A stretch of DNA of 54,843 bases from Saccoglossus kowalevskii. Its lineage: Eukaryota; Hemichordata; Enteropneusta; Harrimaniidae. The notes below the pieces were generated by a model. That model was given only the letters and a program-made list of their open reading frames with translations. It was not told the DNA's origin and did not search any database. The translations under genes were made by a program, and so were the position numbers. Within the stretch, counting starts at the first letter, position 1; every line of letters starts with the position of its first letter. The stretch spans positions 72,589 through 127,431 of the forward strand of contig NW_003135368.1 of NCBI RefSeq assembly GCF_000003605.2, given 5' to 3'. Below, one piece after another: positions 48,001 to 54,843 of the stretch.

Positions 48001-50135
48001 AATAAGTAGTAGTCCATAGTATAGTGTCGCCATTTTGAATTTTGTATATTAGGTTCGGGATTCGTAACGTGTTTTCGGTAAGTTTCCAAACAAATGTATT
48101 ATTATTATATTTCATGTAGTCTAATCATGTATTTACAAATATAATTATATGTATTTTATTTCAAAGAATCTTAAACGGGACGTGATTCCGTAACATTTCA
48201 AAATAATTTCCAAAAACAACAACAAACATGACAATAATTACCCGGTGTTTCACAAATATCTCCAGTCCATACCCCATATTCACAGACACATAAAAACTTG
48301 CCATCACATGTTTCTTGGCATGTACCATTTCCACAAGGGTCACTGGCACATGCGCCTAACGCTTCCTGTCGAAGAAACAAAAGACAACGTTTTCATATTT
48401 TTTCCCCGAATCCGCCATATATTTGCCACATACACACTTCAGGGACAACGTCGTCACAACAGCTCATGTTAATAGAGCGGAACTATGGGCATTTGCCCAA
48501 TCGTGAGATGTTTCCTTCAGAACTGTATGCGTTGTCTCTGAACGAATAAGTAATTAGTTTAAAACCATTAAACGATTAAACTTGTGAATAACACCCATTA
48601 GTTAAATTAAAAAGAAAAAACATTTCGTGCCCATGAAATACATGGACAATGAATTATGAAAACAAAAACACGACAATAATTATTCTTCAATTATACTTAA
48701 ATTCAAGCTGTTTTTAATAAACGTGTCCATTAATTGTCATTGAGGTAATAAAAGAAGTATTCGACCTTGTTGGATGGTGCCAGTAATTAAGTACATGTAG
48801 TAGTAATTGTGAATAATAGCTATTAGTTAGATTAAAGAAAAAAACATTTCGTGCCCATGAAATACATGGACAATGAATTATGAAAACAAAAACACGACAA
48901 TAATTATTCTTCAATTAAACTTTTAACAATTAAGCTGTTTTTAATAAACGTGTCCATTAAATGTTATTGGGGTAATAATATAATTATTCGTCCTTGTTGG
49001 ATGGTGCCAGTAATCCAACATCTGGAAAACAGGGTTACACACTCAGGGTGAATTCTGCTAATATTGTACAAAAACTACACTAATTTATCGGACAAACACT
49101 ACGCGGCTGATATGTGTAGAATTCTGCTTATTGAATACTTGTACACGCATAGACGATTGGATTGTAGTCATCGAAGATGTCACGTGTTATGGATGAAGTT
49201 TGTCGGTTCCAAGATTTCAGTGTCTGGTGAATGAAACAGACGATTGTATTCTCTGAAAAATATGCCAGAAAAAGTTTTCTCAGACGGAATTCGAAATGCC
49301 TCGCTAATCGGGCGGATGGTCCAGCATTACAACAACGATATCTGTCCTCGGTAATGAGATGTTTAAAAGATACTTCTTGGAATAATAAATGATGCCTCGA
49401 GATTATGTCCCAACACTGCGACTGGACCGGTACAGTGAGTGCGTTTACTGGGCGATTGACTGTTATGCAAGGTATAACGCAATACAAAACATCCGAGTGG
49501 GAGTGCAGCCAGTACAAACAGTTCCCAAACAACACGCGAAAAAGTATACTTCCACGATTATTTGAGCCTGAATGATTTAGTTTGATGTCCTCATCAAAGA
49601 TAACGAGGTGTTTCTGCTTGAAAAAACGCGTATTATATTATCCACGGACGCTGAATAAATACTTTTTTTCAACACTAAAAAAAAAAAAAACACCTTTCGG
49701 GATCCGTGACTGATTTGGAGAGAAACACATAGAAGATACTGGAAGAGAAGACCACAGGTGCTCAACGCTCATATATCAAAATGCAAAAAATAAACTCACC
49801 GCTGGTAGAAAAAATGCGTCTCGCATCAAATATATATAACCGTCGCTGTCTTCGAGGGCAGACTCGCTATCTAAATGCGATGCTTTGTTCAGCTCGCAGG
49901 TTGTAGTTTCTTCCTTATAGTTGAATGACTTGCATTTCCCGTCATTGAGACACGCTTTTCCGCATACCGTGACATGATGGGAATAGTCAAAGCTTCTGAT
50001 AAGAAACCCAACTAAAGTCTTGTTTTCAGACGGATAGTTGGGTGGCGTGTACTTCATTTCGTACATAGCAAAGACCTCCATTTGACGACTTGCGAGAGCC
50101 ATGAAGGCAAGACACAAGTAGGCTGTCTTCATCAT
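45026..50135 (-). CDS. Secreted mosaic protein: signal peptide, PAN/apple, EGF, TSP1, TSP1, SRCR, TSP1 (eight exons)
   Basis: Exons on the minus strand: 49800-50135, 48242-48365, 47630-47818, 46996-47169, 46568-46726, 46265-46426, 45885-46046, 45026-45033, giving 1,314 nt or 437 residues. Start MMKTAYLCLAFMALAS is a signal peptide. A PAN/apple-like module follows (VCGKACLNDGKCKSFNY, CELN), then one EGF-like repeat (CASDPCGNGTCQETC, FLCVCEYG), TSP1 (GGWGDWGLWEGCSVSCGTG), a second TSP1 (WAMWEPWSICQPGHTSCGLG), a group-A SRCR with six cysteines split over two exons, and a third TSP1 (WGKWSPWSLCSLTCGAG). The 8-base last exon adds Glu-Ile-stop and is the least certain part. With no membrane segment, a secreted or matrix/immune-type adhesive protein is inferred. 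An alternative is that these exons splice on to the polycystin gene downstream; see findings. Confidence 0.75.
45885..46046 (-). CDS. Mosaic protein exon 7: third thrombospondin type-1 repeat
   Basis: Phase 1-1 exon, acceptor TTTTGTTATAG, donor GTAACA. Encodes ARWGKWSPWSLCSLTCGAG, TRTRVCDPRSGGTC and ECEVDTC, a canonical TSP1. Confidence 0.85.
46112..46196. mobile_element. GTTCGATATGGG-family MITE fragment
   Basis: Core retained (GTGTTCAATATGGGTCCCAT, ACGCGCGTAAAACAT, AAAATTCAACGCGCT); ends lost. Lies between SRCR exon 6 and TSP1 exon 7. Confidence 0.65.
46265..46726 (-). CDS. Mosaic protein exons 5-6: SRCR domain
   Basis: Exons 46568-46726 and 46265-46426 together encode one SRCR domain of about 107 residues: GILEIYDNIRDEWGTICDTD, DANIACRQMGF, LLSNVECTGSE, TTCTHNGW and GCSHDDDVALKCAG. 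Six cysteines with the intron in mid-domain match a group-A SRCR. Confidence 0.88.
46757..46891. mobile_element. GTTCGATATGGG-family MITE in mosaic gene intron
   Basis: TTAAAGGACGGCG at one end and ACAACCACCCCTTAA at the other; internal GCGTGTTCGATATGGGTCCC pairs with AAATTCGAACACGCGCT. Best-preserved copy, just upstream (minus sense) of SRCR exon 5. Confidence 0.78.
46996..47169 (-). CDS. Mosaic protein exon 4: divergent thrombospondin type-1 repeat
   Basis: Phase 1-1 exon, acceptor TTTTCTGACAG, donor GTTAGT. Encodes WAMWEPWSICQPGHTSCGLG, RSRMRSC and VPCMSRDC. It has extra residues between the first two core cysteines compared with its sibling repeats. Confidence 0.75.
47630..47818 (-). CDS. 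Mosaic protein exon 3: thrombospondin type-1 repeat
   Basis: Symmetric phase 1-1 exon, acceptor TATCTTCAG, donor GTGAGT. Shows GWGDWGLWEGCSVSCGTG, then C-x2-P and GGRAC, ending NTTPCPR, a full TSP1 tryptophan/cysteine pattern. Confidence 0.85.
48242..48365 (-). CDS. Mosaic protein exon 2: EGF-like domain
   Basis: Acceptor CTTCGACAG, donor GTAATT, phase 0 to 1. Six cysteines in EGF order: C-DPC-GTC-ETC-CVC-IC. Confidence 0.75.
48584..49015 (+). repeat. 225-base tandem duplication
   Basis: Two units beginning GTGAATAA at 48584 and 48809 and ending TTGGATGGTGCCAGTAAT near 48787 and 49014, with a few small indels. Intron 1 of the mosaic gene. Confidence 0.88.
49800..50135 (-). CDS. Mosaic protein exon 1: signal peptide and PAN/apple-like domain
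   Basis: 112 codons, ending GCG before donor GTGAGT. An ATG pair (MM) starts a hydrophobic leader. The PAN core shows the expected cysteine pattern (VCGKAC, GKCKSFNY, TTCELN) and an aromatic end (GYIYLMRD). Confidence 0.8.
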
Positions 50136-51013
50136 GAAAACCTCCAACACACGCTTCTATCATATAATGCATGCATTCTGTATATGATAAAATAAACGCA
50201 TTACTATTCGCATGACTGGAAAACTAATCAAGCAATTAGAACTCTTTAGGGTCAGTCCATTAAAAATGTTACCTGGGGTATGGATACTTATTTTTCAGTT
50301 TTGCATTTTTGGTTGTGCCCGCCACTATTTGGTCCGAATTAAAGTTTGACCCCCTCAAAATTGTTCACTTTAATTCATAATTTAAATTAAAGTTTTTGCG
50401 ATTAGCAACGAATACCTGTTTTAAATTTGATAAGGGGCTATAATGATAAATTATCATCCTCGTAACAGAAACTAACTAATATGCAGCTAAATTATTTTGC
50501 TAAATGTACATGTTCATAGGTTTCTGCACATTTCAATTACAGAAAAAAAAATATGAGCAATCTTGTTGAACAATGCATTCATTTATTGTGACTATTGTGT
50601 TTTGGTACTATTAAAAAAGTTTTGCCTTTCTGCCAGTATATTTATAGCCAGAAATAGCTGAATTTAATAAACATACAATTTGCAGCTCATGGCCTTTTAA
50701 AAAAGCAATGCAGATGAGTTCCATCAGAATCAGTCGTTGTATTCCTGAATAACGAGCATAGATACCATACAAAACAAATGGCAACGAGTGGGACATAACA
50801 ACAAATAATTAAACAAATAATGAGTATTCTCGCATGCAAATGAGGAGTTCTTAATTTCAGAGAAGAATTATTACACAATGTTAAGCGATTTGTTGTTTTT
50901 TCTATTCTCCCGGAAATGTTAAATGGACAGTTCCTTATCACGTGAACGTCAGGTGGGACCTGAGTAACCATGGTATTTGCATCAGTGAACGCGAATGGAA
51001 CACTATCTGTGGG

Positions 51014-51220
51014 TACTGTAAAAGGGTTAATTATTCACTTGGTTTTAGTTTTGCTTATTTCGCTGACTGCAAAATGCGCTGAATTAAAACCCAGTGAATA
51101 TGTAAAATTTAGTATAAAACACTATCTAAATGATAAAACCGTGAATTTAAAACCCACTGAATATGCCTGAAATGGTAAATAGCGAAATTTAAACCCATTG
51201 AAAATTAGTAATTTTACAGT
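51014..51220. mobile_element. MITE related by its ends to the TACTGTAAAA family
   Basis: Begins TACTGTAAAA and ends ATTTTACAGT; the interior differs, with internal copies of AAACCCA-TGAATAT. An open frame over it (50970-51170) is therefore not considered a gene. Confidence 0.55.
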
Positions 51221-51521
51221 GAATCAATTTCGTGGCTTTCTCGAATTGTACCCATGTGGTATATACGTACTATATATTTAAAATTAGATTTCATGGTGGA
51301 ATGCGTAAACAGATGATGATGGTGAGATGATGCCATGGTGACAGATTCATCCCCTTGTTGCGTTTTTTTCATTCACCAGTAACCTGTTACCAATAACCCA
51401 ATAAATCTTTGGTCACTACAAGCAATCAACTTAACAACATATTTTAACGTGAAACATGAGTAATAATATGTATATATGACTTATAATCACACACTAGACA
51501 TTAAATATGCATTTCTTACAG

Positions 51522-51690
51522 AATTGATCAAGTGTACTGTGCCGCCATCCATGAAGAACTACAGAGTCAATTGCACTTACCTGACAAGATACAATTGAGA
51601 CATGTGATACACCAACGACCCAAGGAATACAACAACATGAGAGAGCATGTGGAAGACAAAAAACAAATATATGAAATATTTGAAAAAATG
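51522..51690 (+). CDS. Orphan candidate internal exon, unknown gene
   Basis: An open stretch lies between a good acceptor (TTTCTTACAG) and a donor (ATG|GTAATT) and reads IDQVYCAAIHEELQSQL, then LRHVIHQRPKEYNNMREHVE and KKQIYEIFEKM. The composition is helical and coding-like, entering in phase 2 and leaving in phase 0. If the donor is skipped the frame stops at 51751-51753. I see no convincing partner exons on the plus strand within the window and do not recognise the protein. Confidence 0.35.
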
Positions 51691-52299
51691 GTAATTGCAA
51701 CAATAAACCAAAGAATATTAAAAAATATTTGTAGACCTATAGCCAGGAATTAAAGACCCCTCCCCCTCATTTCGGACTTTGCAAGATGCGATTAGTAATA
51801 ACTGATATTTGCTTGTTTGATGAATTATATATTACATCTCAATTTACCTATTTTGTATTTTTAGATACAAATTATTGTAATTGTGTATGGATAGTCCAAA
51901 TGTAAATCATGTGACACATCAAGAGAAAGACGTAGAATTCAAATCTGAATCATAGATAGGATTAATGTTTTCGAGGTAACATTATTTTTGTATTTGTTTA
52001 CTTATGAACATTATTGACAATATGTCCAACCTTATAGTGTCGTATATCAATTTATTAGTGGTTTTATGCGGTCTGGGCATAACATATAGTCAAAACTGTT
52101 GGCCCAAATGCAACATATGTTTACAATATGAACAGGAAAGCATGATAACATTAACAAGTTGTGGATAGCTCAACCATGATTTGCATATGTATGTTGACGA
52201 ATGACTTAATCTTCTCAATCAATATACGGATGTACAATTTTAACCAAATATAGAATTTAATTCTGAAATACTACCATATTATGGTAGTATTAACTAATA

Positions 52300-52890
52300 C
52301 TAAAATCAAATGAACGGCATCAGCAGACATACTTCATTTGTTATTCATTAACTAAAATTAATTGAATGGCATCAGCAGACATTCTTTATTTTTTATTCAT
52401 TGAATAAAATCAAATGAATGGTATCAGCAGACTTTATTTATTCAATAACTAAAAAGAAGTGAATGGTATCAGTTGACTTCTTCATTTTTTTATTCATTGA
52501 CTAAAATCAAATGAATAGTATCAGCAGACTTTATTTATTCAATAACTAAAAAGAAGTGAATGGTATCAGTTGACATTCTTAATTTTTTATTCATTGAATA
52601 AAATCAAATGAATGGTATCAGCAGACTTTATTTATTCAATAACTAAAAAGAAGTAAATAGTATCAGTTAACATTTTTCATTCATTGGATAAAATCAAATG
52701 AATAGTATCAGAAAATTTTATTTATTCAATAACTAAAACAAGTGAATGGTATCAATTGACATTCTTCATTTTTTATTCATTGAATAAAATCAAATGAATG
52801 GTATCAGCAGACTTTATTTATTCAATAACTAAAAACAAGTGAATGGTATCAGTTGACATTCTTCATATTTCATTCATTTACTAAAATAGT
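52300..52890 (+). repeat. Minisatellite of about 97 bases made of two related half-units
   Basis: CAAATGAATGGTATCAGCAG recurs at about 52411, 52508, 52605, 52695 and 52791. Within each unit a second GAATGGTATCAGTTGAC gives a half-period of about 48 bases, so it is a two-level repeat with about six copies. Confidence 0.9.
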
Positions 52891-53105
52891 ATCATAACAT
52901 CATTTTTGAACAATTCAAATTTGCCACAAAACTGAATAATTCAATAATTCACTTCTGCCTCGCCCTTAATAAATATTACAATACAACATCATTGTGTGAC
53001 ATATTTAAAACTGATTGGGGAATATCAATAAAGTTAAAACATATATTGTATTGTGTTGTGTTGTAATTGTTAATTCACAGATATGTTACAAGAAATTAAT
53101 AAGTT

Positions 53106-53108
<3 letters not shown>

Positions 53109-53151
<43 letters not shown>
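53109..53151. repeat. (AC)n microsatellite
   Basis: About 21 uninterrupted AC units, in an otherwise gene-free stretch. Confidence 0.98.
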
Positions 53152-53153
<2 letters not shown>

Positions 53154-54220
53154 AAGTTTACAACGCCGTAAACAAGCTAGCCTCCCCCCCTCCACACCAA
53201 CTGAAACACAAAGCCAGCTACTTTCCCCTCTTTTGAGTTGGCAAATCATAATATCCACAAACACATTGAGAGAAATTATAACATCAAATATTTACAATGT
53301 AATTCAAGTTGACACATGTAATTCAGTTCCCTATTGAGTATGCCCTAATATGGATAAAAACCCACTCTCATTTTCATATATTTAATTCATCATTTGATAA
53401 AGAAAAAAACTTTATACTGAACAGCAATGACAAATCAAAGAAAGCTTCGAAAGAACTTACGTAATTACAAATTATTTACTAGCCACGGTTCTTCTAGTAA
53501 CCGTGATTTAGCTTCCAAACAAAAAGCTTAGGAATTAATAGTTGTCTGCTATTTGAGAACTATGTGAAAACAATTAATGTTATCCACATTATTGAAGTTT
53601 GTAGTACTTACAGAAAATACATTTGACTTTACATCTGTGTAATGTTTAATTTCTTCAAGAATGCCGTCATATTATTTTCTATCGCACCTACGTGGCGATA
53701 GATTGTAAAGGGCTGTTGGAGTCGATAGCATTACTATTTTGGTTAAACCATGGTTACGTGAGTCACCGAGACTAGAGTTGGTAGTGTACATTAAACAAAT
53801 GAAATCGGAACCACGATCTATGCTGCGTGTGATGGTGTTTTTTTACTTATCAGCCACGCCGGTGGCACGTGTCGAAAACCGCACTGCAATCTGTTGTTAC
53901 TAGTAACGCTTGTGCACCGTATTTCAGCGGTTCCTGTGGGGATTACTATACGGCACGTCTGCGTGCGTACGTCTGTATAACAGATCATGGAGCTGTAAAG
54001 CATAGAGAAAAATATAAATATGAATTTCACAATAACTTAATATTTAAATAGCCAATAAATTGTTTCTCAGGGTGTTTGCCACATTTAGATGACTTGCAAA
54101 TCCTGTATGATACAAACATAAAAACACTGTTTCGGGGCAATGTTACATAATTCTGTCGTGTTTTACCCAGGAACAATTAATTGAAATACTTTTTCCTAAG
54201 TAATAAGTACAACCTAAGTT

Positions 54221-54663
54221 CTAGTTGATCTCCTTGTACCAACGTGGTGAAGACGTGGCTCTGGTTGTTCTCACAAGATCATCATCCTCATCATCACACT
54301 GTTGTACTCTTCCTGCTGGATTAAATATTGATCCTACAGCATCTAATTTATTATATACCTGTAAAATGACAGTGATATTAGAAACAAGCTTGTCACTATA
54401 CTTAATTATCCTTTTAAATTCTGTTCTCTCTCAGAATTTATGTGTCATTCGCATTAAATTTCCTACATGAAAGCTGTTTTTCATAGTCAGTTGTAATGTA
54501 GTCATCAAATAGAGAAACCTCTGATGTTAGATCACCACCAAACTTGTCTGTTCCATTGCAACTTAGGTCTTAATGTGTCCAATATCACAGAAAGTCTTGG
54601 ACATGGTCCTAAAACTTTTTGAAGGAAAACTTCCATCGGCGACGTCTCCTGCATGTTAGCCAT
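54221..54663 (-). CDS. Small two-exon protein of unknown function (about 85 residues)
   Basis: Not recognised. Exon 1 (54544-54663) starts at an ATG in strong context (CAAAATGG) and reads MANMQETSPMEVFLQKVLG... to a possible donor GTTTGG. Exon 2 (54221-54358) follows acceptor CATTTTACAG in phase 0, reads VYNKLDAVGSIFNPAGRVQQ, an acidic run CDDEDDDLV, then SSPRWYKEIN and TAG. The second exon looks clearly coding; the donor of exon 1 is weak. Another open frame between the exons (with GGDLTSEVSLFDDYITTDYE) also looks coding, so the real structure may differ. It has no signal peptide or membrane segment. The CACGT-rich palindromes just upstream may belong to its promoter. Confidence 0.45.
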
Positions 54664-54717
54664 TTTGTCAAATCTAGCTATTTAAAATGCCAAAAAAATG
54701 ACCATGCCCACGTAATT

Positions 54718-54800
54718 CTCACGTACGTGAGTTGGACCGGAAATCGACCATACTCACGTGTACGCGTGAGGATGGGTATTTTTACGTGTGTTCTCACGTA
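54718..54800. promoter_or_regulatory. Cluster of CACGT palindromes upstream of the small minus-strand gene
   Basis: A perfect 14-base palindrome CTCACGTACGTGAG (54718-54731), a near-palindrome CTCACGTGTACGCGTGAG (54753-54770) containing the E-box CACGTG, and further TTACGTGTG and CTCACGTAAC, all within 140 bases upstream of the ATG at 54663. bHLH-ZIP or bZIP binding is inferred. Confidence 0.4.
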
Positions 54801-54843
54801 ACACAGTACAATTCAAAGGTGACATTGTAGTCAGTGACTGTTC

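Larger units (their letters stand above)
51754..54220. other. Gene-poor stretch with minisatellite and (AC)n
   Basis: No supported exon. Holds the 97-base minisatellite, the (AC)n tract, and an inverted pair CACGGTT/AACCGTG at 53485-53505. Confidence 0.45.

Noticed and set aside
49128-49535. 135-residue minus-strand frame containing EDRYRCC and DYNPIVYAC, recalling GPCR DRY and NPxxY motifs
   Set aside because: The two motifs are only about 65 residues apart, there are no membrane segments between them, and no splice context exists; taken as coincidence within intron 1 of the mosaic gene.
50687-50971. 94-residue minus-strand frame with a hydrophobic centre just upstream of the mosaic gene
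   Set aside because: No acceptor/donor that fits the mosaic gene, low-complexity composition, and the adjacent sequence is a MITE.
53070-53264. 64-residue minus-strand frame
   Set aside because: Half of it is the (AC)n tract read as alternating Val-Cys.

Overview
The window is animal nuclear DNA: AT-rich, with multi-exon genes split by GT-AG introns, many short mobile repeats, microsatellites and minisatellites. The gene content (a receptor-for-egg-jelly type polycystin, and mosaic extracellular proteins with SRCR, thrombospondin-1, PAN and hevein-like modules) suggests an invertebrate deuterostome such as a hemichordate, cephalochordate or echinoderm. The species is not determinable by eye. 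All exon models were built by hand from splice motifs, reading-phase continuity and protein similarity.

Layout. 0.7-9.3 kb (+): complete DPH2, six coding exons, 497 residues. 9.3-13.5 kb: convergent intergenic DNA with repeats. 13.5-31.7 kb (-): complete 23-exon polycystin-1-like gene, about 1,748 residues, with signal peptide, hevein-like domain, REJ region, GAIN/GPS, PLAT, 11 membrane segments with a polycystin (TOP) domain, and a C-terminal coiled coil. Every intron phase closes. 27.8-29.5 kb (intron 2) and 31.8-36.6 kb hold three copies of one repeat unit. Two of them face each other as a palindrome whose spacer contains a damaged copy of polycystin exon 7. 36.6-41.4 kb: a scrambled, mostly inverted, decayed duplication of the 3' part of the polycystin gene and its flank. 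41.5-42.9 kb: unidentified degraded coding-like debris. 45.0-50.1 kb (-): a secreted or extracellular mosaic protein (signal peptide, PAN/apple, EGF, two TSP1, SRCR, TSP1), about 437 residues. 51.5 kb (+): an orphan candidate exon. 54.2-54.7 kb (-): a small two-exon gene of unknown function.

How the parts relate. DPH2 is a housekeeping gene for diphthamide on elongation factor 2 and is unrelated to its neighbours. The mosaic gene and the polycystin gene lie head-to-tail on the minus strand and are built largely from phase 1-1 exons. The mosaic gene could therefore splice in frame into polycystin exon 2, giving a longer receptor; I prefer two genes because polycystin exon 1 encodes its own start and signal peptide. 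The DNA between them is a hotspot of local duplication, inversion and repeat insertion.
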